From: DAITPV01 sp050692555
GTDB lineage: Bacteria > Actinomycetota > UBA4738 > CALAEC01
Length of the DNA stretch: 64,000 bases
Reading direction: 5' to 3'
Assembly: GCA_050692555.1 (NCBI GenBank)
Contig: JBOGVS010000009.1
Span: forward strand, 1 to 64,000
This document shows positions 17,470 through 26,518 of this stretch, in pieces. The position numbers and the translations under genes were made by a program. Within the stretch, counting starts at the first letter, position 1; every line of letters starts with the position of its first letter. Below the pieces are notes generated by a model. That model was not told the origin of the DNA. It did no database searches and saw only the letters and a list, made by a program, of their open reading frames with translations.

Positions 17470-18243
17470 ATGCCCGAACTCGAAGGAAAAGTGGCCCTGG
17501 TCACCGGGGGCAGCAAGGGGATCGGGCGGGCCATCGCCCTGTCGCTCGCGGACGCGGGCGCCGATGTGGCGATCTCCGCCCGCGGCCAGGAAGACCTGGA
17601 GAAGACGGCCACGGACCTGGAGGCGCTCGGCCGCCGGGCCCTGGCCGTGCCCACCGACGTGGCCGACCGTGACCAGGTCCAGACCATGGTCGATCGAACG
17701 GTCGAGGAGCTGGGGACCCTCGACATCCTGGTGAACAACGCCGGCGCCGCGCCGTTCATGTCGACGGTGGACCAGATCCGGGAAGAGGGGTTCGAGAAGT
17801 ACTTCCGCATCACCTTCACCAGCGCCTTCTACTGCACTAAGGCCGCGGCCCCCATCCTCATCCCCAAGGGCGCGGCCGCCTCCGTGGTCAACGTGGCCTC
17901 GGTGGCCGGGTTCATCGCCAGCCCAGGCCTCACGTACTACGGAGGGGCCAAGGCCGCACTCATCAACTTCACCAAGACCGTGGCGCGGGAGTGGGCCGGC
18001 TTCGGGGTCCGGGTCAACGCGGTGGCTCCGGGGTGGGTGGAGACCGAGATGAACTCGCAGGCCCGCCAGGATCCCACCTGGTACGAGACGATCAGGGGGA
18101 TGATCCCGCTGGGCCGGTGGGGCCGGCCGGAGGATGTCGCTTCGGTGGCCCGGTTCCTGGTGTCGGACGCCGCCGCGTTCATCACCGGCGCCGTCATCGT
18201 GGTCGACGGTGGCCAGACGCTGATGAGCGTGGCCGGTCAGTGA
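17470..18243 (+). CDS. Short-chain dehydrogenase/reductase (FabG-like)
   Basis: A 257-residue classical SDR: TGGSKGIGRAIALSL cofactor motif, NNAG at 93, catalytic Ser in NVASVAGF, YYGGAKAAL (YxxxK with the second Tyr), and the C-terminal GxVIVVDGGQTL. It likely reduces a 3-ketoacyl or related carbonyl using NAD(P)H. AGGAGG nine nt upstream supports the ATG at 17470. TTGCTT (17422) and TACGAA (17444) may be its promoter, lying inside the divergent gene's start. It overlaps the next SDR by GTGA. Confidence 0.93.
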   Translation: MPELEGKVALVTGGSKGIGRAIALSLADAGADVAISARGQEDLEKTATDLEALGRRALAVPTDVADRDQVQTMVDRTVEELGTLDILVNNAGAAPFMSTVDQIREEGFEKYFRITFTSAFYCTKAAAPILIPKGAAASVVNVASVAGFIASPGLTYYGGAKAALINFTKTVAREWAGFGVRVNAVAPGWVETEMNSQARQDPTWYETIRGMIPLGRWGRPEDVASVARFLVSDAAAFITGAVIVVDGGQTLMSVAGQ

Positions 18244-19025
18244 CCGGCATCTCCGGCAAGGTCTGCGTGGTCACCGGGGCCTCCAGCGGCATCGGGGAGG
18301 CCACCGCGAAGGCGCTGGGACGCGAAGGGGCCACCGTGGTCCTGGCGGCCCGGCGGGAGGACCGGCTCCGGGACCTGGCCGAGGTCATCGCGAAGCGAGG
18401 GGGGACGGCCACGTGGCGGCGATGCGACGTCACCAGCATCGATGACCTGGAGGCCCTTCGTGACCACACCGAGCGGGAGCATGAGCGGTGCGACGTGCTG
18501 ATCAACAACGCCGGCATCCCCGGCGGAGGCCGGTTCGCCGACCTGAGCCTCGACCGGATCGAGAAGGTCACCGCCACGAACTACCTGTCGGTCCTGTATG
18601 CCACCAAGCTGTTCCTGCCGATGCTTCTCCAGGCCAAGGGGCACGTGGTGAACGTTGCCTCGCTGGCCGGCCGGTACGCGTTGCCCGGAGCGACGGTGTA
18701 CACGGCATCGAAGCACGCCGTGGTGGCCTTCGCCGAATCACTGCTATCGGACGAGGCCCCCGACCTGCGAGTGACGACGGTCTGCCCCGCGTTCGTCCCC
18801 ACCGAGGGGTTCCCGCACCAGAACCCGCCGGGGTTTCTGACCCTCACGACGGCGGAGGTCGCGGGGAAGATCGTCGAGGTCGTGAAGCGCGGTCGGGTCG
18901 GGACCGTCTGCGTCCCCGCGTGGGCCGGTCCCCCGGCGGCGGTCCAGATGCTCGCCCCGCGGCTCTACCGCGGAGTCGCCGGGTTCGCCTCGCGCCGGTA
19001 CCGCCCGCGCGTCCACTCCGATTAA
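18240..19025 (+). CDS. Short-chain dehydrogenase/reductase
   Basis: A 261-residue classical SDR: TGASSGIGEATAKAL, NNAGIPGGG, catalytic NVASLAG and YTASKHAVVAF, and a C-terminal extension ending in a basic RRYRPRVHSD. The cofactor loop AARREDR suggests NADP preference. The GTG start overlaps the stop of the preceding SDR by 4 nt, so the two are co-translated and may act in one pathway. Substrate unknown. Confidence 0.93.
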   Translation: MTGISGKVCVVTGASSGIGEATAKALGREGATVVLAARREDRLRDLAEVIAKRGGTATWRRCDVTSIDDLEALRDHTEREHERCDVLINNAGIPGGGRFADLSLDRIEKVTATNYLSVLYATKLFLPMLLQAKGHVVNVASLAGRYALPGATVYTASKHAVVAFAESLLSDEAPDLRVTTVCPAFVPTEGFPHQNPPGFLTLTTAEVAGKIVEVVKRGRVGTVCVPAWAGPPAAVQMLAPRLYRGVAGFASRRYRPRVHSD

Positions 19026-19038
19026 CCCCCGACGCATC

Positions 19039-20226
19039 ATGTCCAGACCGGGTCCGAGGGAGCCATACGCGCACCTGTTCCTTCGCTTCCTCCGGTTCGG
19101 CCTGCTCGCGTGGGGAGGACCGGTCGCCCAGATCGCGATGGTGAGAGACGAACTCGTCGAGCGGGAGGCGTGGATCTCCAAGGAACGATTCAACCGCGTG
19201 CTCGCCGTTTACCAGGTGCTGCCCGGGCCCGAAGCGCACGAGCTGTGCGTGTACTTCGGATACGTCGGGCACGGCCGCTTGGGCGGGCTCCTGGCGGGCC
19301 TGGGTTTCATGCTGCCGGGCTTTCTTCTCATGCTGGCGCTCGCGTGGGCATACGTTCGCTTCGGCATCGCCGCCATCGCCCCCGCCGGTCTGTTCTACGG
19401 GTTTCAGGCCGCCGTGCTGGCGCTCGTCGCTCGCGCCGTCATCAGGATCGGGCGGCACGCGCTCTCCGATCCGTGGCTCTGGGGGATCGCGGTGGCGGCC
19501 CTGGCTGCCGATCTGATCGGCGTGCACTTCGGCATCACTCTCTCGGTCGCGGGCTTGACGTACGCCGCCGTCCGCCGGGGACTCATTCCGTGGGCGGCGG
19601 CGATCGTGGTCGCCGCGGCCCTGGCGGTCCTGCTCGTCCCGGGCCTACGGGACTCCCGCGAGGCACCGCAAGCCGTCCAGAGCGTCGCGGACGGCGCCGT
19701 CTCGGTGCTCCGACTCTTCGCGTCGGGGCTGATGGCCGGGCTCCTGACCTTCGGCGGCGCGTATACGGTTATCCCGTTTCTGCGGCGGGAGGCGGTCGTC
19801 GCCGGTCAGTGGATGACGGACGGGCAATTCGTCGACGGCCTGGCCCTTTCGGGAATCCTGCCGGCGCCCCTGGTCATCTTCAGGACGTTCGTCGGGTACG
19901 TCGGCGCCGGCGTCGCGGGAGCCGTCGCGATGACCGCTGGCATCTTCCTTCCGGCCTTCTCATTCACGCTCGTGGGCCACGGGGCAATCGAGCAGCTGGT
20001 AGAGACGCCCGCGCTGCACACGTTCCTCGAGGGCGTGACCGCGGGCGTCGTGGGCCTCATCGTCGGCACAACGATCCGGCTCGCGCCGACATCCGTCCCC
20101 GACATCCCCGCCGGGGTTATCGCCGCCCTGGCCTTCGCGATCCTGACGTTGTGGCGGTCGAAGATGACGATCGCAGCGGCGATCCTATCGGCGGGATTGC
20201 TCGGGATGCTCGTTAGTCGTCTGTGA
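19039..20226 (+). CDS. chrA: Chromate transporter family protein (ChrA-like)
   Basis: A 395-residue protein with two homologous halves, each starting with the CHR-domain pattern: FLRFGLLAWGGPVAQI ... QVLPGPEAHEL in the first and ASGLMAGLLTFGGAYTVIPFL in the second. About ten membrane helices. ChrA exports chromate, but many family members have unproven substrates. No Shine-Dalgarno is visible in the 13 nt after the SDR stop. Its codons lean to GCG, CTC and GTC more than the adjacent genes, which prefer GCC, CTG and GTG, hinting at later acquisition (by eye only). Confidence 0.9.
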   Translation: MSRPGPREPYAHLFLRFLRFGLLAWGGPVAQIAMVRDELVEREAWISKERFNRVLAVYQVLPGPEAHELCVYFGYVGHGRLGGLLAGLGFMLPGFLLMLALAWAYVRFGIAAIAPAGLFYGFQAAVLALVARAVIRIGRHALSDPWLWGIAVAALAADLIGVHFGITLSVAGLTYAAVRRGLIPWAAAIVVAAALAVLLVPGLRDSREAPQAVQSVADGAVSVLRLFASGLMAGLLTFGGAYTVIPFLRREAVVAGQWMTDGQFVDGLALSGILPAPLVIFRTFVGYVGAGVAGAVAMTAGIFLPAFSFTLVGHGAIEQLVETPALHTFLEGVTAGVVGLIVGTTIRLAPTSVPDIPAGVIAALAFAILTLWRSKMTIAAAILSAGLLGMLVSRL

Positions 20227-20245
20227 CGCGACGGAATGGCGGTCT

Positions 20246-20962
20246 CTAGGTCCGGACGCAGCGCCAGATCGCCAGGCGCCACAGAAGGCGAGAGCCCCGG
20301 GCCCGGAGGTTGACGAACCCCTGGGCCATGAGCCTGGCCACCTCTCGGGAGCGAGCCACCAGTCCGGGCAGGGGAAACTCTCGCTCCGACACGGGTTCCA
20401 TGTTGGAGGGGCCGAAGATCCGGCGGGCCGTGTCGATCACCCGCCGCTCATCCTGGATCGACGCGGTGGGCAGGTACAGCCTTCCGCCCGGCTCCAGGTG
20501 ATCGCCCACCGATTCCAGCATGGCCACAGGAACCTCCGCGCCGGTGGGTCCTCCCGCATAGCCGCCGGGAAACCATCCGGCGACCTCGGCCAGCTCGTCG
20601 GGGATGCCGGAGACGTCCCCGATGGCCACGGAGGCAGTAACGTCGCGGACCGGTTCGAACAGGCTGCCTGTCCGGAACTCGACCCGGTCCGCCAGGCCAA
20701 GAAGACCGGCGTTCTCCCGGGCCACCTGGACGGCCTCTTTTAGGATCTCCACCCCGTACACGCGGGCGGCGCCGAGGCGCGCGGCCACGAAGCTCAGCAC
20801 TCCGCTCCCCGACCCCACGTCGATGACGGTCTCGCCCTCCTTGATGTCCAGTGCATCGGCCAGGGCCCTGCTGGTGGAGGTGGGAGGGAACACAGTTGCT
20901 CCCAGCTTGAGGTCGAAGGGTCCGGTGCGGCCCTTCCAAGTGAACGTTCCGTCGGTGCTCAT
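20246..20962 (-). CDS. SAM-dependent methyltransferase (PrmA/PRMT-like fold)
   Basis: A 238-residue class I methyltransferase. Motif I is VIDVGSGSGVLSFVAARLG near 47-65, the acidic residue follows in YGVEILKEAV, and motif II/III in ASVAIGDVSG and LEPGGRLYLPTASI. The N-terminal GATVFPPTSTSRALADAL resembles ribosomal protein L11 methyltransferase-like enzymes, but the substrate cannot be stated. Start set at the ATG giving MSTDGTF, after GGGAGGG. It follows pyk by 30 nt and may be in the same operon. Confidence 0.82.
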   Translation of the reverse strand: MSTDGTFTWKGRTGPFDLKLGATVFPPTSTSRALADALDIKEGETVIDVGSGSGVLSFVAARLGAARVYGVEILKEAVQVARENAGLLGLADRVEFRTGSLFEPVRDVTASVAIGDVSGIPDELAEVAGWFPGGYAGGPTGAEVPVAMLESVGDHLEPGGRLYLPTASIQDERRVIDTARRIFGPSNMEPVSEREFPLPGLVARSREVARLMAQGFVNLRARGSRLLWRLAIWRCVRT

Positions 20963-20992
20963 GTCTGTACGACCCTCCCCGTCCCGCACACG

Positions 20993-22399
20993 TTACCCTT
21001 CCCGGCCCACCCTGTGGACCTTGAGGAGATTGGCGTGGGTCCGGCCCGCGGGGGAGGAGGCCACCATGATCACCACGTCCTCCTCCTCGACGGCGCCGGC
21101 TTCCCGGAGGCGGGTGTCCATGCCGTCGATCAGCTGGTCCGTGTCCGAGGGCGGGTCGATGGGCCGGGAGACCACGCCGTGGAACAGGGTCATTCGTCCC
21201 ACGGCGCGGGGGTCGGCAGAGAACGCGTGGATCGGCACCCCCGGCCGGGCCGCGGAGATCAGCCGGGCGGTGAGGCCGGTCCTGGTGAAGCAGGCCACCC
21301 CGGCGGCGCGGCTTCGGCGAGCCAAGACCGCGGCAGCCCGGGCCAGCGGCAGCTCTTCCAGGTCCACCCCCGCGGACTCACGGGCCGGAGGGAGGAACCG
21401 GGCCCCCTCGGTCTCCGCCACCTCCAGGATCCTGGCCGCGGTGGCCGCAGACTCCGTGACGTAGGTCCCGATCGCCGTCTCCGCGGACAGCAGGATGGCG
21501 TCGGCGGCATCGAACACCGCGCCGGCCACGTCCCCCACCTCGGCCCGGGTGGGACGGGGCGCCCGGGTCATCGACTCGAGCATCTGGGTGGCGATGATCA
21601 CCGGCTTGGCCACCTGGTTCGCCGCGGCCACCAGGCGCTTCTGGATCACCGGGATCTCCTCCAGGGCCATCTCCACGCCCAGATCGCCGCGGGCCACCAT
21701 CACGGCGTCGGCCCCGTCCAGGATGGCATCGATGTCTTCCACCGCCCCGCGGGTCTCGATCTTGGCCACCAGGAGCGGGCGGGGGTCGCCGCACAACGAG
21801 CGCAGGGCCCGGATATCCACGGCCCGGCGGACGAAGGACTGGGCGACCATGTCGACCCCCGCGTCGAGCGCCCACGCCAGGTCCTCCTCGTCCTTCGGGG
21901 TGATGGCCGGGAGCCGCAGTCGCTCGGACGGCACGTTCACCCCGACCCGGGACCGGATGGGACCGCCCCGGACGACCTCGGTCACCACGTCGTTCCCCTC
22001 GCGTTCGCGGACCCTCAGCTCAGCGGCCCCGTCGGCGAGCAGCACGCGATCGCCCGGCTCGAGGTCCTGGGCCAGGCCGGCGTAGTTGGTGGGCGCGCCG
22101 GAGGCGTCTCCCGGGTTGCCGGCGTCCCGGAGCACGAACCTGGACCCCGAAGCCAGGGTCGCTTCGCCGTCCTCCAGCTCCCCGAGCCGGATCTTGGGTC
22201 CCGAGAGGTCGGCCATGATCCCCACCGTTCGCCCGCCCGCCTTGGCGGCGTCGCGGACCGCCCGGAGCATCCGATCGCGGCTCTCCACGGTCCCGTGCGA
22301 GCAGTTGATCCGGGCCACGTCCATCCCGGCCTCGACCAGCTCGGGGACCTTCGCTTCGCTGGCCGGACCCAGCGTGCAGACGAGCTTGGTGGCCCGCAT
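20993..22399 (-). CDS. pyk: Pyruvate kinase
   Basis: A 468-residue enzyme converting phosphoenolpyruvate and ADP to pyruvate and ATP. Motifs: MRATKLVCTLGPAS N-terminus, INCSHGT, DLSGPKIRLG, LLVAKIETRGAVEDID with the catalytic Lys, MVARGDLGVE metal site, and ATQMLESMTRAPRPTRAEV. The B domain and C-terminal regulatory domain are complete. The ATG follows CCTGAAGGA and lies 4 nt after the deacetylase stop, so pyk is expressed with that gene. Confidence 0.97.
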   Translation of the reverse strand: MRATKLVCTLGPASEAKVPELVEAGMDVARINCSHGTVESRDRMLRAVRDAAKAGGRTVGIMADLSGPKIRLGELEDGEATLASGSRFVLRDAGNPGDASGAPTNYAGLAQDLEPGDRVLLADGAAELRVREREGNDVVTEVVRGGPIRSRVGVNVPSERLRLPAITPKDEEDLAWALDAGVDMVAQSFVRRAVDIRALRSLCGDPRPLLVAKIETRGAVEDIDAILDGADAVMVARGDLGVEMALEEIPVIQKRLVAAANQVAKPVIIATQMLESMTRAPRPTRAEVGDVAGAVFDAADAILLSAETAIGTYVTESAATAARILEVAETEGARFLPPARESAGVDLEELPLARAAAVLARRSRAAGVACFTRTGLTARLISAARPGVPIHAFSADPRAVGRMTLFHGVVSRPIDPPSDTDQLIDGMDTRLREAGAVEEEDVVIMVASSPAGRTHANLLKVHRVGREG

Positions 22400-22403
22400 T
22401 CCT

Positions 22404-23555
22404 TCAGGACACGGGGTTCTTCGGTGACGGCAACGCCCGCTCGCGAACCTCGGAGATGATCCCCTCGATCGCCTCGCGGTCTTCCCGGGCCGGCGGGGGT
22501 TCCTCGGAGAGCCGATCCGGAACCGCGGTCCCGGCTTCCTCGGCGGCCATGGCCACCCACGACGGGGGGACCTCATCGGCCAGGGTGTGCTCGGCCATCT
22601 CGCCGAAGGCGATCGTCCAGGCCCGGGGCACCACCCGGGCCCACTGGTATCCCCCTCCCCCGGTGGCCACCCACCGCCCCCCGGCGGCCTGGTGGGCCAG
22701 GTCGTGGACGATCTTGGCCACGTCGAAGTACGCCCGCGTGGACAGGGACAGATGCGCCAGGGGATCGGTGTGGTGGGTGTCGCACCCGAGCTGGGTGACC
22801 AGCACGTCGGGGCTCCAGGAGCCGACCAACGGCGGCACCACCTGACGGAACGCCTCCAGCCACCCCTCGTCGGACGTGGATGGCGGGAGGGGGACGTTCA
22901 CCGCGGTGCCCTCCCCCTCCCCGGCTCCCCGCTCGTCGACGAACCCGGTGCCGGGGAACAGGTACCGGCCGGACTCGTGGATCGACACCGTGAGCACCCT
23001 GGGGTCCCGGTAGAAGATCTCCTGGGGGCCGTCGCCGTGGTGGACGTCGACGTCGACGTAGGCCACCCGTTCCGCGCCGTGCTCCAGCATCCAGGCGATG
23101 GCGATGGCCGGGTCGTCGTACACGCAGAAGCCCGAGGCCCGCTCGGGCATGGCGTGATGAAGGCCTCCCGCGGGGCTGAAGGCGTGCTCCGCCTTCCCGC
23201 TGATCACCGCCTCCGCGGCCACCAGCGTGGCCCCGGCGACCCGGGCCGAGGCCTCGTGCATCCCGCGGAAGATGGGGTTGTCGCCGGGACCGAGGCCGTA
23301 CCGCCACCAGTCCCCCGTCTCCCCCCGGCCGGCCCGTCGCACGGCGTCGAGGTAGGCGGGGGTGTGAACCAGGGTGAGCTCCGCGTCGGTGGCCATCCTG
23401 GCGGGGACCTCGCCGACCCGGTCGTCCTCCAGCACGCCGAAGGCGGCGATCAGCTCCCGGGTCAACATGACCCGGGCCGGCCTGAGGGGGTGTTGGGGCC
23501 CGTGGTCGTACTCGACCAGCTCCGGCGAGTACACCAGCAGAACCCGGCGGCTCAT
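22404..23555 (-). CDS. Histone deacetylase superfamily protein (AcuC-like)
   Basis: A 383-residue arginase/deacetylase-fold enzyme that should remove acetyl or other acyl groups from lysine or polyamines using zinc. Visible sites: HPLRPARV, SPAGGLHHAMPERASGFC with the His pair, VAYVDVDVHHGDG supplying zinc Asp and His, and TQLGCDTHHTDPLAHL with the third zinc Asp. AcuC-type proteins control acetyl-CoA synthetase acetylation in other bacteria. GGAGG abuts the ATG, which also overlaps the upstream TGA. Confidence 0.92.
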   Translation of the reverse strand: MSRRVLLVYSPELVEYDHGPQHPLRPARVMLTRELIAAFGVLEDDRVGEVPARMATDAELTLVHTPAYLDAVRRAGRGETGDWWRYGLGPGDNPIFRGMHEASARVAGATLVAAEAVISGKAEHAFSPAGGLHHAMPERASGFCVYDDPAIAIAWMLEHGAERVAYVDVDVHHGDGPQEIFYRDPRVLTVSIHESGRYLFPGTGFVDERGAGEGEGTAVNVPLPPSTSDEGWLEAFRQVVPPLVGSWSPDVLVTQLGCDTHHTDPLAHLSLSTRAYFDVAKIVHDLAHQAAGGRWVATGGGGYQWARVVPRAWTIAFGEMAEHTLADEVPPSWVAMAAEEAGTAVPDRLSEEPPPAREDREAIEGIISEVRERALPSPKNPVS

Positions 23556-26479
23556 CCTCCACCCGCCTGAACGTACGGCTCTCGCAGCCGGCTGCACAGG
23601 ACCCGCATCATGGCCAGGCTCGCCTCGGGCCGCTCTCGAAGGATCCGTTCCAGCCTGCTCCGGGCGAGCGTCAGCGCTCGGACCTCGCCCGAGCACACCA
23701 GCGAGCCCATCCTGGGCTCCCTGCTGATGGGGGCCATCTCCCCCACGTATTCACCGGCCCCCCGCCGGGCCACCTCCACCGGCTCGGAGCCGTCACGACG
23801 CACCACGATACGGATCTCGCCCGACAGCACGATGTACATCTCTTCGCCGGACTCTCCCTGCTCGGCGATGGTCTCGCCATCGGGGAAGACGCTCTCCGTG
23901 GCCACCTCGCCGATCTGCTTCAGGTCCGCGGGCGAGAGCTCCGCGAACAACGGAACCTTCCGCAGGAAGAGCACTCGCTCCATGAGCGACAGGCTGGACA
24001 CGGCCTCCACGCCGAGATCTCCTTCCAGGGCCGAGACGGCTACCTCGCGGACCAGGGTATCCGCATCGGAGCCGGCAAGCCGCCGCAGCTCCGTGCGAAC
24101 AGTGGGTCCGCGTGCCCGGGCCGCGAACGCCGCGCAGGCCCGGAGCCACGGGTCCTCGTCGCGCATCAGCTGGAGGAGTGCCTCCTCCGGATCGCCCGAG
24201 GCCCATGTGGACTCCCAGATCTGGAGAAGGGGGCGGACGATGGTCCGGTCACCCACCGCCTCCAGGGCCTCCAGCGCGTTGGCCCGCTGCTCCGGATCGG
24301 GGCTGGCGAGGTCCTCGATGGCCAGCCGCACGGCGGTCGGATCGGTGAACCCCCCCACGGCCCGAAGTGCCGACGTGGCGTGGTGCAGACATCGATCCCG
24401 GACCGCGTGGCTCGCCAGACCCATCCGCTCGTCGCCGTCCACGCTCAGGGCCCGAAGGACCCCGGCGTACCGAGTGGCCCGATCCACCTGGCCCCGGCCG
24501 TACCTCTGAAGCGCGGATCGTTCCACGCCCCCCATCCGGCTGAGAGCCAGGACGGCGCCGTTCTCCAGCCGCGGGGCGGCCAGAGCCTCAAGCAGCCACG
24601 GGACCATCGGATCCCCGCGCGCCACGACGGCGTCGACGGCCTGTTCCCGCACGGTGAGATCGGGATCGCCGAGCGCGGTGAGCAGCTCATCCGGCTCGCC
24701 ACCGGCTCGAGCCAATGCGATGACTGCCGCCGCCCGGTCCTCGGGTCGAGGCGACGATGCCAACGACCTCAGTACCTCTCCACCTTTTCCGTCCGGAGAA
24801 TCAGGGAACACCGCGGCGGCGGTGGCCCGAACGCGCGGGTCGGGGTCCGACAGCATCGGTTGCAGGGATCTCCCGAGAGCCGATCGGTCCTCGATGGCCG
24901 CCAGCCCCTCGACGGCCTCGACGCGGACATCGGGGTTCGGATGCCCGAGGGCGTCACGGAGCTCCGGGAGTGACTCCGCGTCCCCGGCCCGAGCCACGCC
25001 GCGAAGAGCCGCCGCTCTGACCACCGCGTCCTCGTCGCTGAGCCCACGCCGCAGGGCCCCGAGGGTCTCCGAGGCGCCCGCCTCCGCCAGGACCTCCATC
25101 GAGATCCGCCGGACGGCGGGGTCGGGGTCGGAGGCCCTCCTCTCCAGCTCGGCAAGGGCCGCGGCGTCCCGGCGGAAACCGCCGAACGGCTCCTCCTGTG
25201 GCACGAAGACCTCCGGGTTCCCCGCCCGAAGCGCCTCGAGCACCGCGCCGGCGTACGCCCGGCGGGCCCGCAGGCACGCCGCCGTGGCCAGGACTGCGGC
25301 CCCCGCACCGACCAGGGCGACCTGCGCGGGTTCGAGGACCCGCTGCGCCAGGATCAGCATCAGGCCAGAGGCCACCACGCCGGCCTGCAGCGGGATCCCG
25401 TCCATGAACGCGCGGACCCGGTCGCGGCGTTCCGGCGGAACCACGTTGAAGACCGCCTGCCACCCCGGTCCCCAGACCCCGTTCACCCAGATCATCTGGA
25501 TGAACCGAGCGGCCACCACGATGGTGAACGTGGGACTGAGCGCCAGCGCGCCGAACCCCACCACGTAGATCACCGGGAGCAGCAGGACCATGGTCATCAC
25601 CCCGAACGCGGCGAAGAGCCGGTTGGCCACGAACAGGGAAACCAGCAGCGCCGCCCCGTTGGCGGCGCCCATGAACAACCCCAGGAACCCGGCCAGCCGG
25701 TCCGTGTCGGGGAACCGGGTCGTGGCCGACTCCGCGAACAGGAAGGCCAGCGAGAAGTACAGGAGCGCGAACAGCGCGAGCGATACGGCCATCCATCGGA
25801 GGAGTGGAGAGAATCGAACCACCCGAACACCCTCCCCCAGCTCGGCCACGAGTCCCCGGCGATCTCCTCGGCGACGCCGGGGCTGAACGGCTCCTGCCGT
25901 CGCCGACCGGGCCAGGACGAACACCGTCGCCAGAGCTGCGGCCCACACCAACAGCAGGTTCTCCGTGCCCAGCCACGCCGCGACCGGCCCCGTCGCCAGG
26001 CCACCCACCACGATGCCCACCACCAGGCCCGAGCCGTAGAGCGGAAACAGCCGCTTGGCCTGTCGGGTGTCGTGCACGGCACCGGCGACCGCCCACGCTG
26101 AGAGAACCGACACCGACCAGACCACCATCATCACCAGCCACAGGACGGGATAGCCCCATCGTTGTTCGGTCAGGGCCAGGGCTCTCATCCCCAGCACCAC
26201 GACCGACAGCACCAGCGGGGCGAGCGTGGCGAACCGCCCCCGCGCCGACCGGGCGATGAGGGGGCTCAGCATGGTCATCACCAGGAAGGTGACCACTCCC
26301 AGGATCACGTAGAGGACCGGGAGGAAGTCGGGCCCGAAGCGGACGAAGAACAGCGACTCCACGGCGTTGGCTCCGAGCGCCGACCCGAAGAGGAGCACGA
26401 ACATCAGCAGGAGGACCAGCGAGGCGATCCTGCCCTCCCCCGGTTGGATCTTCAGTGCTCGAGAGAACCGTCCGGCCAT
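23552..26479 (-). CDS. MFS-like transporter fused to HEAT repeats and a cyclic-nucleotide-binding domain
   Basis: A 975-residue three-part protein. Residues 15-425 form about 12 membrane helices in an NTT/MFS-like arrangement (FVRFGPDFLPVLYVILGVV; GVWGPGWQAVFNVVPPERR). Residues 450-815 are PBS/HEAT-type helical repeats (DPDPAVRRISMEVLAEAGA, NPDVRVEAVEGLAAIED). Residues 835-965 are a cNMP-binding fold (VPLFAELSPADLKQIGEVA, YVGEMAPISREPRMGSLV). The phosphate-binding Arg is present after a PISRE motif. The substrate and ligand are unknown. First gene of an operon with the deacetylase and pyk. CATAAT seven nt before the ATG indicates leaderless initiation. Confidence 0.9.
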   Translation of the reverse strand: MAGRFSRALKIQPGEGRIASLVLLLMFVLLFGSALGANAVESLFFVRFGPDFLPVLYVILGVVTFLVMTMLSPLIARSARGRFATLAPLVLSVVVLGMRALALTEQRWGYPVLWLVMMVVWSVSVLSAWAVAGAVHDTRQAKRLFPLYGSGLVVGIVVGGLATGPVAAWLGTENLLLVWAAALATVFVLARSATAGAVQPRRRRGDRRGLVAELGEGVRVVRFSPLLRWMAVSLALFALLYFSLAFLFAESATTRFPDTDRLAGFLGLFMGAANGAALLVSLFVANRLFAAFGVMTMVLLLPVIYVVGFGALALSPTFTIVVAARFIQMIWVNGVWGPGWQAVFNVVPPERRDRVRAFMDGIPLQAGVVASGLMLILAQRVLEPAQVALVGAGAAVLATAACLRARRAYAGAVLEALRAGNPEVFVPQEEPFGGFRRDAAALAELERRASDPDPAVRRISMEVLAEAGASETLGALRRGLSDEDAVVRAAALRGVARAGDAESLPELRDALGHPNPDVRVEAVEGLAAIEDRSALGRSLQPMLSDPDPRVRATAAAVFPDSPDGKGGEVLRSLASSPRPEDRAAAVIALARAGGEPDELLTALGDPDLTVREQAVDAVVARGDPMVPWLLEALAAPRLENGAVLALSRMGGVERSALQRYGRGQVDRATRYAGVLRALSVDGDERMGLASHAVRDRCLHHATSALRAVGGFTDPTAVRLAIEDLASPDPEQRANALEALEAVGDRTIVRPLLQIWESTWASGDPEEALLQLMRDEDPWLRACAAFAARARGPTVRTELRRLAGSDADTLVREVAVSALEGDLGVEAVSSLSLMERVLFLRKVPLFAELSPADLKQIGEVATESVFPDGETIAEQGESGEEMYIVLSGEIRIVVRRDGSEPVEVARRGAGEYVGEMAPISREPRMGSLVCSGEVRALTLARSRLERILRERPEASLAMMRVLCSRLREPYVQAGGG

Positions 26480-26486
26480 TCGGGGG

Positions 26487-26492
26487 ATTATG
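26487..26492 (-). promoter_or_regulatory. -10 hexamer for leaderless gene at 26479
   Basis: CATAAT on the minus strand, seven nt (CCCCCGA) before the ATG; no Shine-Dalgarno. Confidence 0.5.
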
Positions 26493-26518
26493 AGACCCGC
26501 GGCGAGGACTGACCTCCC

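Noticed and set aside
22587..23570. Long plus-strand open frame opposite the deacetylase gene
   Set aside because: It is the antisense of a clearly conserved enzyme; high GC removes stops and leaves a Gly/His/Pro/Val-rich shadow without motifs.
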